Positions 28,246 to 37,403 of a DNA stretch of 64,000 nt are shown piece after piece. How positions within the stretch are numbered: the stretch's first letter is position 1; every line of letters begins with the position of its first letter. The position numbers were made by a program, and so were the translations under genes. Under the pieces are notes generated by a model. It did not search any database, had not been told where the DNA came from, and saw nothing but the letters and a program-made list of their open reading frames with translations. Source of the DNA: Synechococcus sp. ATX 2A4 (GTDB lineage: Bacteria; Cyanobacteriota; Cyanobacteriia; PCC-6307; Cyanobiaceae); assembly GCF_024346375.1 (NCBI RefSeq), contig NZ_JAGQCV010000012.1:35101-99100 (forward strand), read 5' to 3'.

Positions 28246-28765
28246 GGGGTTCAGGCGGCTTCTCACGTTTGCAGACAGATTCGTTGCTTCTCGAGGTTTC
28301 CACGCTGATTCAGTGCCTGCTCATTTCCCCGGCATCCTGGGCTTCAGCTCTTCTGGCTAGGTAGCGTTGCTCCACGATGGAGTCCGCCATGGCTTTGGAG
28401 TTGTCAAGAGATCACCGCAGAGAGGCCATCGCATTGCTTGTCCACTGCTTCCGTGTGAGCAGGGAGGAGAGCGTCGGCTAGATTGCTGCATGGGGGTGCT
28501 TGACTTATTCCTTGCGAAGATTTACGGCAAGCCTCTATAACAGAGCTGTGACTGATGTCTTGAAGCGTATGCAGGAGCACTTCTTTGGCGTCGACATCGG
28601 TATCCACATCGACATCGATATCCACATCCAAATAGACTTTCACGAAGAGGCATGTCTTTTGCCTTTCAGGACGGAGCTCCAGCCGCCCGCTTGATCCGGG
28701 AGCGCCCGCATGTGCATGCTCGTGCTCCCCGCTTCACTCCCTGACCTTCACCCATAGCCTTCCCC
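28246..28765. other. Intergenic region, 520 bp, with an 18-bp tandem repeat
   Basis: No convincing gene is seen. The only open frames are short and depend on the repeat at 28591-28635. The region may hold the promoter of the PfpI-family gene. Confidence 0.5.
28591..28635. repeat. 18-bp tandem repeat (2 full copies plus partial)
   Basis: Two copies of an 18-base unit (TCGACATCGRTATCCACA, where R marks the only difference) are directly joined at 28591-28608 and 28609-28626, followed by a partial third. Read on the minus strand it gives Asp-Val/Asp-Ile dipeptides, which looks like low-complexity sequence rather than a protein. Confidence 0.85.
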
Positions 28766-29395
28766 ATGAACATCGGCCTTCTTGTGTTTCCTCAGGTTGA
28801 AGAGCTTGATGTGATCGGCCCTTGGGAGATGTTCTCGCTCTGGAAGCAGCTTGACGGTGGCCCCAGCAGTTGCCTCACCGTGGCGGAGCGGCTGGAGCCG
28901 GTGGTCTGCGCCAACGGCCTGTCGATCCATCCGCACGTGTCCTTTGAGGCATGCCCAGCCCTCGACGTTTTGCTGGTGCCGGGCGGCCAGGGAACCCGCG
29001 TGGAAGTCTTCAACCCTTGCCTGCTGGAGTTCGTGGCGGAGCAAGCCCGCACTTGTCAGGCGGTGCTTTCCGTTTGCACCGGCGCTTTTGTGCTGCAGGC
29101 GGCGGGCCTGCTCTCCGGCAAGCGGGCTACCACCCACTGGGCCTCGCTGGATCGTTTGCGGGCCCTTGGCGATGTGGAGGTGGTGGAAGAGCGATTCACC
29201 CGTGATGGCATGATCTGGTGCTCCGCCGGTGTATCCGCCGGTATCGATCTCACGCTCCGCTTCATTGCTGAGGTGGCGAGCGCGGAGGTGGCCGGCAAGG
29301 TGCAGTTTGATGCTGAGTATTATCCGTCGGGCGTTGTCTATGGCCATCACCACCTTGGTGATCAAGCGCCAGCCTATATCCGTGAGGCTTCCTGA
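28766..29395 (+). CDS. DJ-1/PfpI-family protein
   Basis: This is a 209-residue protein with the type-1 glutamine-amidotransferase-like fold. The nucleophile elbow is VLSVCTGAFVLQAAGLLSGK with Cys near residue 104, followed by TTHWASLDRL, where His supports the Cys. LLVPGGQGTRVEV provides the loop and Glu that precede it. The sequence around the Cys is closer to isonitrile hydratase (InhA) and the AraC-linked members than to PfpI peptidase, but the reaction is not certain. No signal peptide. It is preceded by a 500-base gene-free spacer. Confidence 0.85.
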   Translation: MNIGLLVFPQVEELDVIGPWEMFSLWKQLDGGPSSCLTVAERLEPVVCANGLSIHPHVSFEACPALDVLLVPGGQGTRVEVFNPCLLEFVAEQARTCQAVLSVCTGAFVLQAAGLLSGKRATTHWASLDRLRALGDVEVVEERFTRDGMIWCSAGVSAGIDLTLRFIAEVASAEVAGKVQFDAEYYPSGVVYGHHHLGDQAPAYIREAS

Positions 29396-29573
29396 CACCT
29401 GGACTTTCTGGAGGATGAGCGCTAGAGGTTGATCATTGCCTGCTTCATCTCGCAGAGTTCGCTGCATCACCCCATGCCCACGCTTCGGGTCCGAGGTCAT
29501 CGTGAACCAGGCGTCGCCTGGGTCTAGGGTTTTTGCCGGCTGAATTCTTCCTCCCCTTGACCACCCGCGGCTG

Positions 29574-30434
29574 ATGCAGAGCACCCTCTTCACGGCGGTT
29601 CTGATGCCGCTTGCGTTGGCGGTTGCGATGCTGGGCATGGGGCTCAGCTTGGTGGCAGAGGATTTCCAGCGCATCACGCGCTACCCCAAGGCGGTGGCGG
29701 TCGGCACGGTGTGCCAGCTCGTGGTGTTGCCGCTGATCGGCGTTCTAGTGGCTCTGTTGGTGCCCATGCAACCGTCGATTGCGGTGGGTTTGGTTGTCTT
29801 GGCGCTATGCCCCGGTGGCCCATCTTCCAACCTTCTCACCTATCTGGCCCGGGGTGATGTGGCGTTGTCGGTCACTCTCACGGCCGTGAGCAGCATTGTC
29901 ACGGTGCTCACGATTCCGCTGTTCACCAATCTGGCGATGCAGCACTTTTTAGGCTCGCAGGCGGCGATTTCTCTACCGATCGGCTCCACCATGCTGCAGA
30001 TCTTTCTGATCACCCTGTTGCCCACGGTGATCGGCATGGTGATACGCCGGCGCTTTCCCCGCATGGCGCGACGCCTCGAGCAGCACATGAGCCGCCTCGC
30101 GGTGGGGCTGCTGGCGCTGATCATTGCGCTGTTGCTGGCAAGGGAAGGCACCAAACTGCCGGGCTTCCTGACGCAGGTGGGCACCGCTGTGCTGATGCTC
30201 AACTTGCTGGCGATGCTGGCGGGCTTCTGTGCTGGCCGTCTGTTTCGCCTGCCGCCTGCCCAGCGGATCTGCCTCGCGATCGAGGTGGGCCTCCAGAACG
30301 GCACCCTGGCGATCGCCATCACCGCCGGCCTGCTCCGCAGCCCGGAAATGGCAGTGCCGGCTGCCGTCTACAGCCTGTTGATGTATGTCACCGGCTTCGC
30401 TGCCATTGTTTATGGCCGGCGCAGCGCCGCATGA
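29574..30434 (+). CDS. Bile acid:sodium symporter family (BASS) transporter
   Basis: This is a 286-residue membrane protein with about nine to ten helices. The first helix region GMGLSLVAEDFQRI is typical of the SBF family, as is LCPGGPSSNLLTYLARGDVALSVTLTAVSS, whose unwound crossover forms the sodium/substrate site. AIEVGLQNGTLAIAITAGL near residue 245 is the second crossover. Cyanobacterial members transport bicarbonate, pyruvate or other organic anions, and this sequence does not allow a choice. A spacer of about 180 bases separates it from the PfpI-family gene. Confidence 0.87.
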   Translation: MQSTLFTAVLMPLALAVAMLGMGLSLVAEDFQRITRYPKAVAVGTVCQLVVLPLIGVLVALLVPMQPSIAVGLVVLALCPGGPSSNLLTYLARGDVALSVTLTAVSSIVTVLTIPLFTNLAMQHFLGSQAAISLPIGSTMLQIFLITLLPTVIGMVIRRRFPRMARRLEQHMSRLAVGLLALIIALLLAREGTKLPGFLTQVGTAVLMLNLLAMLAGFCAGRLFRLPPAQRICLAIEVGLQNGTLAIAITAGLLRSPEMAVPAAVYSLLMYVTGFAAIVYGRRSAA

Positions 30435-30669
30435 ACTGCCCGCTGAGCGGCTGACCGCCCCTCCCCGCCACCACCAGCTCCTGCATCAGCCCGTCATCAA
30501 CGCCGCAGCTGTACCAATGCGCTCATGACGTTCCATGAGGAACAGCCGCATGGGGCGGGCAGACGGTATCAGTCACCACTCAGGCAAACCTAAGGTGAAT
30601 CAACAATGACCCTTTGCGGCCATTGCCCGACCCAGTCCTCCGTTCTGTGAAGTCACCAAGGTAGCCAGA

Positions 30670-31758
30670 ATGAACGATCGGAATAAGGGGGAATCCACCA
30701 CCAAGGGCCGGCGAAATCCACCCAGGGCGGCCGTGTCCTCAGCCGCAGGTGTCTCTTTGCTACCGATTCAACAAGCCTTGAAGGAACGCACAAAAGAGCT
30801 CCACTGCCTGCAGCAGATTGAGCAGATCGTTCGCGCCAACGCAGGTGGCATCGACGATATTCTTCAAAATGTCGTGGACACCATACCTTTTGCCTGGCGT
30901 CATTCCGCCAGTGCCATTGCTCGCATTAGCCGTGGCGAAAGGATTTATCAAACCGGTGATTTTGATCGTTGTCTGTCGGTGCTGTCAGTACAGATCAAAG
31001 CGAACGACAATGTTTGCGGCCTGATTGAAGTGGGCTACACCAAGTCGTTCGGACTGGACGACGAAGGGCCCTTCCTGCTGGAGGAGCAACTCCTGCTCGA
31101 TACGATCGCCACTCGGATCGGAACCCTGATCGGTTGGGTGATGGCTGAGGAGAGGCTGATCAACACCCACAGGGAGAAAATAGCCCTCTATCGGCGATTG
31201 ATCCTGGTGTTAGGGAGTGTCACGGAAATGCGTGCCCCCTACACAGCGGGCCATCAAAAGCGGGTGGCGGATCTGTCCGTGGCGATCGCCGAGCAGATGG
31301 GGTTGCCGGAGCGAGAGGTTGAGGGGCTTCAGCTGGCGGCTTCCGTTCACGACATCGGAAAGGTCGTGGTGCCAACGGAGATTCTCTGCAAACCCACCCG
31401 GCTCACTCGCCATGAATATGAATTGATCAAGGATCACGCCCAGGCTGGACACAACATCCTTAAAGATGTGGATTTCCCCTGGCCCATTGCTCGCATCGTG
31501 CTGGAGCATCACGAGCGCATGAACGGCAGTGGTTATCCAAACGCCTTGCCCGGTGAAGATCTTTTGATGGAGTCGCGCGTTCTGGCAGTGGCCGATGTGG
31601 TGGAGTCGATGTGCTCGCATCGACCTTATCGCGCAGGCCTCGGCATCCCGGCCGCCTTGGATGAGATCAGTCGAAACAGCGGCATTCTTTATGACGCTGC
31701 AGTAGTGGATGCGTGCAAAGTGTTGTTCAATGACAAGGGATATAGCTGTCGACCTTGA
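30670..31758 (+). CDS. HD-GYP domain protein (cyclic-di-GMP phosphodiesterase type)
   Basis: This is a 362-residue cytoplasmic protein. Residues about 35-170 form a GAF-like sensor domain (FAWRHSASAIARISRGERIY), and the HD-GYP domain follows from about 180: AGHQKRV, SVHDIGKVVVP (His227, Asp228), KDHAQAGHNIL, HHERMNGSGYP (GYP at 288-290) and AVADVVESMCSHRPYR. All metal ligands are visible. The usual Asp in HHExxDGxGYP is Asn here, a variant also seen elsewhere in the family. It should hydrolyse cyclic-di-GMP to GMP under control of the sensor domain. It stands alone. Confidence 0.9.
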   Translation: MNDRNKGESTTKGRRNPPRAAVSSAAGVSLLPIQQALKERTKELHCLQQIEQIVRANAGGIDDILQNVVDTIPFAWRHSASAIARISRGERIYQTGDFDRCLSVLSVQIKANDNVCGLIEVGYTKSFGLDDEGPFLLEEQLLLDTIATRIGTLIGWVMAEERLINTHREKIALYRRLILVLGSVTEMRAPYTAGHQKRVADLSVAIAEQMGLPEREVEGLQLAASVHDIGKVVVPTEILCKPTRLTRHEYELIKDHAQAGHNILKDVDFPWPIARIVLEHHERMNGSGYPNALPGEDLLMESRVLAVADVVESMCSHRPYRAGLGIPAALDEISRNSGILYDAAVVDACKVLFNDKGYSCRP

Positions 31759-31794
31759 TCCGGTAGGCGTTGGTGGTGCGCCACTGACGAACAA

Positions 31795-32172
31795 TTATTT
31801 CATCGAATGCAGCCCAATCGGGTTGCCCTCTGTGTCGATCACCACGGAGATAAAACCGAAGTTGCCGATCGCCATTTTTGGCCGGCACACAGTGCCGCCA
31901 GCGGACACCACACGGCTTTCCTCCACCGCGCAATCCTCACAGTTGAAATACACCATCGTGCCGCCCTTGCCCGGCTCGCACCCCGCCATCTGCATCAGTG
32001 CCCCACCGGCGCCCGCCTGGCTGTCATCCATCGGGAAGCACCAGTAGGCCATCTCCGGGTTGGAGAAGTCCTGGAATTCCACCCGGAACACGGCGGCATA
32101 AAACGCCTTGGCCCGCTCGATGTCGAGCACGTTCAACTCAAACCAGGTGACCGGATTGGGTGCCATGGCCAA
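31795..32172 (-). CDS. VOC-family (glyoxalase-like) protein
   Basis: This is a 125-residue protein of the vicinal oxygen chelate fold. VTWFELNVLDIERAKAFYAAVF is the first beta-alpha-beta motif, and the second is GGTMVYFNCED...FISVVIDTEGNPIGLHS with the final Glu/Asn pair found in such domains. Most likely a small dioxygenase, isomerase or binding protein. The start is ATG 32172 or ATG 32166. It is convergent with the HD-GYP gene. Confidence 0.85.
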   Translation of the reverse strand: MAMAPNPVTWFELNVLDIERAKAFYAAVFRVEFQDFSNPEMAYWCFPMDDSQAGAGGALMQMAGCEPGKGGTMVYFNCEDCAVEESRVVSAGGTVCRPKMAIGNFGFISVVIDTEGNPIGLHSMK

Positions 32173-32318
32173 AGTGCGATGGGTTCAAGCTGAATTTAGC
32201 TTCGAACCCCGATCATTTCCTGCCATGGTGTTCTAGTTGACGTCCCTGGTGGCGCTGCTGGGCAGCCGGTGCAGGAGGGCGGAAGAATGAAGCCGATGCC
32301 CGCACCCCCTGCTTTCCC

Positions 32319-33461
32319 ATGAACATCGACGGCCGGCCCTGGCGCACGATCTGGCTGGAGGAGGGGGGGCGCTCGGTCGGTGTGATCGACCAGACCCTGC
32401 TTCCGCATCGCTTTGAAGCCCGCTCGATCGCCACGCTCGATCAGGCGGCGGGAGCGATCGCCACGATGGTGGTGCGGGGGGCGCCGCTGATCGGCGTCAC
32501 CGGTGCCTATGGCCTGATGCTCGCCCTGCAGCGCGATCCCAGCGACGCTGCGCTGGAGGCCGCCTTCGAGCAGCTCAACGCCACCCGGCCCACGGCGATC
32601 AACCTGCGCTGGGCGCTGGAGCGGGTGCGCGCGCGCGTGCAGCCCCTGCCGGTCGAGCAGCGGGCCGGGGCCGCCCAGGTGGAAGCCGCTGCGATCGCCG
32701 AGGAAGACGTGGCGATGTGCGAGGCGATCGGCGAGCACGGCCTGGAGTTGCTGCGCGCCATCGCTACGGCCCGGCCGAGCGAGCGACAGCAGGAGCCCCT
32801 CAACGTCCTCACCCACTGCAATGCCGGCTGGCTGGCCACCGTCGACTGGGGCACGGCCCTGGCGCCGATCTACAAGGCCCACCGCGCGGGCCTGCCGGTG
32901 CATGTGTGGGTCGATGAAACCCGCCCCCGCAACCAGGGCGCCAGCCTCACCGCCTTCGAACTGGGCCGTGAAGGGGTGCCCCACACGGTGATCGTCGACA
33001 ACGCCGGCGGCCACCTGATGCAGCACGGCCGTGTCGATGCCGTGATCGTGGGCACCGATCGCACCACCCGCAGCGGCGATGTCTGCAACAAGATCGGCAC
33101 CTACCTCAAGGCCCTCGCCGCCCACGACAACGGCGTGCCCTTTTACGTGGCACTGCCCGCCTCCACGATCGACTGGTCGATCCGTGATGGGGTGCAGGAG
33201 ATCCCGATTGAAGCGCGCTCCCCCCTGGAGGTGACCCGCATCGCCGGCAAGCCCGCAGCCGGGGAGCCCACCAGCGTGCAGCTCACCCCCGATGGCAGCG
33301 AGGGTTTCAACCCGGCCTTTGATGTCACTCCCGCCCGGTTGGTGACGGCCCTGATCACCGAGCGGGGGGTGGCCCCGGCCAGCGAGGCGGGCCTGCAATC
33401 CCTCTACGCCGACTCCCTCTACGCAGCCTCCTTCAACGCAGCCTCCGTCGCCCAGCACTGA
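32319..33461 (+). CDS. mtnA: S-methyl-5-thioribose-1-phosphate isomerase
   Basis: This is a 380-residue enzyme of methionine salvage that converts methylthioribose-1-phosphate to methylthioribulose-1-phosphate. [18 protein letters not shown] marks the substrate-binding loop. The catalytic Cys is in [17 protein letters not shown] (near 167) and the catalytic Asp in [13 protein letters not shown] (near 247), followed by [13 protein letters not shown]. The C-terminal 25 residues (repeated Tyr-Ala-Ser/Ala-Ala-Ser) are low complexity and beyond the family domain. No other mtn gene is in the window. Confidence 0.95.
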   Translation: MNIDGRPWRTIWLEEGGRSVGVIDQTLLPHRFEARSIATLDQAAGAIATMVVRGAPLIGVTGAYGLMLALQRDPSDAALEAAFEQLNATRPTAINLRWALERVRARVQPLPVEQRAGAAQVEAAAIAEEDVAMCEAIGEHGLELLRAIATARPSERQQEPLNVLTHCNAGWLATVDWGTALAPIYKAHRAGLPVHVWVDETRPRNQGASLTAFELGREGVPHTVIVDNAGGHLMQHGRVDAVIVGTDRTTRSGDVCNKIGTYLKALAAHDNGVPFYVALPASTIDWSIRDGVQEIPIEARSPLEVTRIAGKPAAGEPTSVQLTPDGSEGFNPAFDVTPARLVTALITERGVAPASEAGLQSLYADSLYAASFNAASVAQH

Positions 33462-33482
33462 TACCCACCTGTCACCACCCGT

Positions 33483-33902
33483 TCACAGGGAGGGCCTGAG
33501 AAGGCTGATGGGATCGCCGGCGCCGTTGGGTTGGACCGTCAGGGTGGAGTAGGTCCAGAGGCCTGCGCTTCGGCGGGCTTCCACGTGGAGCGTGCCACTG
33601 CCCCTGGGTCCCTCCAGGGGAATGGCCAGTCTGGCCTGGCCCGAGCCACCGGAGACATTCACGCTGCCGGACACAAGGAAGCCCCCGTTGATCGGTGTGC
33701 CCAGCCGGCTGATCACTGCGGGATCCTGCTGAGCCCTGGCCAGGGCCTGCTTGTACGGCGTGGACGACTTGATCAGCCCGAACACCAGGCCGGTGATCAG
33801 GGCGATGAAGCCGGCCAACCCAGCCAGGCCTGTGAGGCAGCCCGCCGGCACCAGCCACTTCCAGTTTCGGGTCCACCAGTTGGGGGCCGGCTTGGTCTTC
33901 AT
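33483..33902 (-). CDS. Coa1/Tim21-like membrane-anchored protein
   Basis: This is a 139-residue protein with a cytoplasmic basic head (MKTKPAPNWWTRNWKW), one membrane helix (about residues 18-43), and a C-terminal domain that matches the cytochrome oxidase assembly 1 (Coa1) pattern: a helix QALARAQQDPAVISRLG, then strands with SGSVNVSGGSGQARLAIPLE and GPRGSGTLHVEARRSAGLWT. In bacteria this domain occurs in uncharacterised membrane proteins. It is the downstream gene of a minus-strand pair with the secreted protein at 33929. Confidence 0.65.
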   Translation of the reverse strand: MKTKPAPNWWTRNWKWLVPAGCLTGLAGLAGFIALITGLVFGLIKSSTPYKQALARAQQDPAVISRLGTPINGGFLVSGSVNVSGGSGQARLAIPLEGPRGSGTLHVEARRSAGLWTYSTLTVQPNGAGDPISLLRPSL

Positions 33903-33928
33903 CGGTTGACTCTGGACGCCGTGGTCCC

Positions 33929-34357
33929 TTAGAGGCCCTCAAAGCGGACGTTGAGGTTGATTCGGTTGGGCCCGATGGCAGTGGCCTGCAGCACCAGGGC
34001 GGCCGCCTTGCCCTCACTGGTGCCATCCACCGTCGTGCCCGGAGGCGGATCCATCACCAGGTTGAACCCCCAGGCGCCCACAACGGTGTTGATTTTCCGC
34101 TCGCGATAGCCCTGCTGAGCCAGGGACGCCTTCAGCCTGGCGAGCAGCTCCTCGGGATTCCCAGGCAGCTGGGTGTTGCGGCTGGTCTGGCCGATCGCAT
34201 TGGCGGCGAACAGGCTGGCGGCTGGCTTGGGCAGCGGCAGCGACAAGCCCTTGAGCAACGATCCGGCCGGGGTGGCGAGGGCGTTTCCTCCTGCCAGAGC
34301 GCCTGCTCCTATCAGCAGCCCGGTAGAGAGTGCCAGCAGACGGGGACGCCAATCCAT
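33929..34357 (-). CDS. Secreted hypothetical protein
   Basis: This is a 142-residue protein from ATG 34357. A signal peptide (MDWRPRLLALSTGLLIGAGA and following) with probable cleavage after ALA near residue 29 indicates export. The mature part contains ELLARLKASLAQQGYRERKI and ends with beta strands (RINLNVRFEGL). An ATG at 34423 would bury the signal peptide. It lies 26 bases upstream of the Coa1-like gene and is probably in the same operon. No family is recognised. Confidence 0.6.
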   Translation of the reverse strand: MDWRPRLLALSTGLLIGAGALAGGNALATPAGSLLKGLSLPLPKPAASLFAANAIGQTSRNTQLPGNPEELLARLKASLAQQGYRERKINTVVGAWGFNLVMDPPPGTTVDGTSEGKAAALVLQATAIGPNRINLNVRFEGL

Positions 34358-34689
34358 GGCTTGTTTGCAAGGCCGCTGGGACGGTACCCCAAGGCGTCGG
34401 GACCATGACCTGGTCGAATCCACAGGTTTCCGGCTAGCCGATGGGAGGCGGCGGCCCCCGTTGCTGCGCAGGGTTCAGTACCCCCTCAGCTGGGTGTCCA
34501 CCGTCACCGTCAGGGTCGACCGCCCTCCCGTCGCTGCGGAAGCCCTGGTCCGAGACGTCCCCCTGGGTGGAGCTCCCTGCTGGAGCGGTTGTGGACGGGG
34601 TCTCAGGAGCCGGGTTCAGCCAGGGCACCGCCGCGCATCCACCCGGCAGGCAGGCCATCAGGACGCCAGTGGCACCTTGAGCATCGTCA
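34358..34689. other. Intergenic region, 330 bp, no gene seen
   Basis: This lies between two minus-strand secreted-protein genes. A 74-residue open frame on the minus strand is Pro/Gly/Asp-rich without a start signal and is not called. No promoter or terminator can be identified confidently. Confidence 0.4.
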
Positions 34690-35148
34690 TCAATAACGGC
34701 AGTAGCCCACCTCCCCCTGCAGCGGTGGTTTGCAGGGAAAGCGCAGCGGCACGAAGATCCGGTTGCCGTTGGCGGTGTTGGTGAGGGTGATGTTCCCCTG
34801 CACGTAGAGCTCCCGCCGCCAGATCCCGCCCAGCCGGTCGCGCAGCAGGTCGGTGCCGCTGGCGTCCTTGCCGGACACCTGCTGGTAGGTCATGCCCTGC
34901 CCGTCCTTCCAGCGGATCTTCAGGCCGCCGGGGATCTGCGCATCCACGCAGGCCAGTGGCTTGTCGTTGAAGGCGCAGTCCTTCCAACCGTCACGCGGGA
35001 TCTGGGGCGGGTTCCGCTGCTGGGCCGGGCCGGGCGCCGCCAGGGCCAGCAGCACCAGCGGCACCACCGGCAGCAACGCCACAGCCGCCCACCCCCTGGC
35101 CTTCTGCTGCCGGGCGAGCGGGGGCCTGCGGCGGCAGTGGGACGACAC
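34690..35148 (-). CDS. Secreted hypothetical protein with four Cys
   Basis: From GTG 35148 this gives 152 residues; other starts are possible up to 35217 but would overlap the divergent aldolase gene. A basic head is followed by a hydrophobic segment (GWAAVALLPVVPLVLLALAA) and a likely cleavage before QQRNPP. The mature domain contains DCAFNDKPLACVDAQIPGGL and ends FPCKPPLQGEVGYCRY, so the four Cys may form two disulfides. No family is recognised. About 330 bases without a convincing gene separate it from the next gene downstream. Confidence 0.58.
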   Translation of the reverse strand: MSSHCRRRPPLARQQKARGWAAVALLPVVPLVLLALAAPGPAQQRNPPQIPRDGWKDCAFNDKPLACVDAQIPGGLKIRWKDGQGMTYQQVSGKDASGTDLLRDRLGGIWRRELYVQGNITLTNTANGNRIFVPLRFPCKPPLQGEVGYCRY

Positions 35149-35203
35149 AGGCAGGCCCTGCAGGGTGGCTCCCCGTAGTCTCCCCCAAGCTCCTTCCCGC
35201 CCC

Positions 35204-37375
35204 ATGGCCGTGCTCAACCGCTGGTCCGACGCCGACGCGCAGGCGGCTGTGGCCCACTACGGCGCCGGGGGCGTGAGCGAGGCGTTGGCCCTGCGCACCT
35301 ACTCCGCCCGCCTGCTGGGCGCCGACCCGGAACTGGTGCTGCACGGCGGCGGCAACACCTCGCTGAAAACCAGCGTCACTGACCTGCTCGGTGACCCCAT
35401 CGCCGTGCTCTGCGTCAAGGGCAGCGGCTGGGATCTGGCCACGATCGAGCCGCCGGGCCATCCGGCCGTTCAGCTGGAGCCGCTGCTGCGGCTCCGCGCA
35501 CTGCCGTCCCTCAGCGACGAGGACATGGTGGCGGCCCAGCGGCGCCACCTGATGGATCCGGCGGCGCCGAACCCCTCGGTGGAGGCCCTGCTGCATGCCT
35601 TCCTGCCCCATGCCTTCATCGATCACACCCATGCGGTGGCGCTGCTGGCGCTGGCCGATCAGCTCGATGCCGAGGCGGTGTGCCGCCGGGTCTATGGCGA
35701 ACGGGTGGCGATCGTTCCCTACGTGATGCCCGGTTTCGCGCTGGCCAAGGCCGCGGCCGAGGCCTATGAGGCGGCCGCGGCGTCCGCCGCCGTCCGCGGC
35801 CAGGAGCTGGAGGGGATGGTGCTGCTCCAGCACGGGCTGTTTTCCTTCGGGGCCACGGCCAAGCAGAGCTACGAGCGGATGATTGGGCTGGTGGGGGAGG
35901 CCGAGCGCGCCCTCAGCCACAGCGAGCGCCTGTTTCAGCCATGTGCCCTGCCGAGCCGCCCGGCACCTGCGGCGGCGTTGCTGCCGCTGGTGCGTGGGGC
36001 CCTGAGCCGGGCCGCCGAGCGTCAGGGCTGTGCGCGCCGCTGGCTCCTCGACCTGCGCCAGACCGCCACCGCCCTGGCCGTGGCCAACGACCAGCGTCTC
36101 GGCAACTGGGCGGGGCGAGGGGTCGCCACCCCCGACCATGTGATCCGCACCAAGGCCCAACCGTTGGTGCTGCCGCCGGCGCCGCCCGCGCAGGGTCCTG
36201 AGGCCGGGCCGGCGCTGCAGGCCTGGGCGGCGCAGCTGGAGGCGGCGATGCAGGCCTACGTGGACGACTACCAGTCCTATGTGCAGCGCCAGAACGGCCG
36301 CGTGGGCGGCCACAAGACGCCGCTGGATCCCCTGCCGCGCGTGATCGCCATCCCCGGCCTGGGCCTGGTGGGGGTGGGCGCCAGCGCGTCAGCGGCCGCC
36401 GTCACCGCCGACATCGCCGAGGCCTGGGCCCAGACCCTGCTGGCCGCCGAGGCGCTGGGCCGCTTCCAGCCCGTCGGTGAGGACGACACCTTCGACATGG
36501 AGTACTGGAGCCTGGAGCAGGCCAAGCTCGGCAAGGGCAAGGAGCTGCCCCTGGCCCGGCACGTGGTGCTGGTCACTGGTGGAGCGGGCGGTATCGGCGC
36601 GGCGATCGCCCGGGCCTTCGCCGCCGCCGGCGCTGAGGTGGCCGTGCTCGATCGTGACGCCGAGGGGGCTGCCGCCGTGGCCGCCAGCTGCGGCAAGCGG
36701 GCGCTGGCCCTCACCGCCGATGTCACCGCACCGGTGCAGGTGCGCGCGGCCATCGATCAGCTCGTCAACCGCTTCGGTGGCCTCGATCTGGTGGTGTCCA
36801 ATGCCGGCGCCGCCTGGAGCGGCCCGATCGCCACCCTCGACGACGCCGATCTGCGCGCCAGCTTCGATCTCAACTTCTTCGCCCATCAGCACGTGGCCCA
36901 GGCCGCTGTCGCCGTATTCCGCGCCCAGGACGGCGCTGGCCTCACCACTCCTGCCGCCCCTGGCGACCCTGCCACTCCAGCGGCCACTGCCGCGCCGCTG
37001 GGCGGGCAGCTGCTGTTCAACGTTTCCAAGCAGGCCCTCAATCCCGGCCCGAACTTCGGTGCCTACGGCATCGCCAAGGCGGCCCTGCTGGCGCTGATGC
37101 GCCAGTACGCGCTCGAGGGCGGCGCAGAGCGCATCCGTGCCAATGCCATCAATGCCGATCGCATCCGCTCCGGCCTGCTCGACGACGCCATGATCCGCGC
37201 CCGCTCCACCGCCCGCGGTGTCAGTGAGGCTGCCTACATGGGCGGCAACCTGCTGGGTCAGGAAGTGAGCGCCGCCGATGTGGCCGGCGCCTTCGTGGCC
37301 CTGGCCCGCCTGGAGCGCAGCACCGGCGCCGTGCTCACCGTCGATGGCGGCAACGTGGCGGCCATGGTGCGCTGA
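35204..37375 (+). CDS. Bifunctional class II aldolase / short-chain dehydrogenase (RhaD-like)
   Basis: This is a 723-residue fusion. The N-terminal part (about 1-430) is a class II aldolase with the metal-binding HTHAVALLAL motif (DHTH, near residue 145) and a second His in LLQHGLFSFG. The C-terminal part (about 455-723) is an SDR: VTGGAGGIGAAIARAFAAAG binds NAD(P), SNAGAAWSGPIAT follows, and the catalytic set is Ser in NVSKQA, then YGIAK. The same fusion is annotated in other bacteria as rhamnulose-1-phosphate aldolase/lactaldehyde dehydrogenase, a sugar degradation enzyme. No rhamnose isomerase or kinase lies nearby, so the substrate is uncertain. I start at ATG 35204. Confidence 0.9.
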   Translation: MAVLNRWSDADAQAAVAHYGAGGVSEALALRTYSARLLGADPELVLHGGGNTSLKTSVTDLLGDPIAVLCVKGSGWDLATIEPPGHPAVQLEPLLRLRALPSLSDEDMVAAQRRHLMDPAAPNPSVEALLHAFLPHAFIDHTHAVALLALADQLDAEAVCRRVYGERVAIVPYVMPGFALAKAAAEAYEAAAASAAVRGQELEGMVLLQHGLFSFGATAKQSYERMIGLVGEAERALSHSERLFQPCALPSRPAPAAALLPLVRGALSRAAERQGCARRWLLDLRQTATALAVANDQRLGNWAGRGVATPDHVIRTKAQPLVLPPAPPAQGPEAGPALQAWAAQLEAAMQAYVDDYQSYVQRQNGRVGGHKTPLDPLPRVIAIPGLGLVGVGASASAAAVTADIAEAWAQTLLAAEALGRFQPVGEDDTFDMEYWSLEQAKLGKGKELPLARHVVLVTGGAGGIGAAIARAFAAAGAEVAVLDRDAEGAAAVAASCGKRALALTADVTAPVQVRAAIDQLVNRFGGLDLVVSNAGAAWSGPIATLDDADLRASFDLNFFAHQHVAQAAVAVFRAQDGAGLTTPAAPGDPATPAATAAPLGGQLLFNVSKQALNPGPNFGAYGIAKAALLALMRQYALEGGAERIRANAINADRIRSGLLDDAMIRARSTARGVSEAAYMGGNLLGQEVSAADVAGAFVALARLERSTGAVLTVDGGNVAAMVR

Positions 37376-37403
37376 AGGGGGGCTGGAGGCGCCGCCCCAC
37401 GTG

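Noticed and set aside
28404..28643. Minus-strand frame with a DVDIDVDVDTDVD start
   Set aside because: The repeats at 28591-28635 cause the pattern; there is no further protein-like sequence.
34991..36313. A 440-residue minus-strand frame opposite the aldolase
   Set aside because: Gly/His/Arg-rich sequence without motifs. The plus strand encodes a complete two-domain enzyme.
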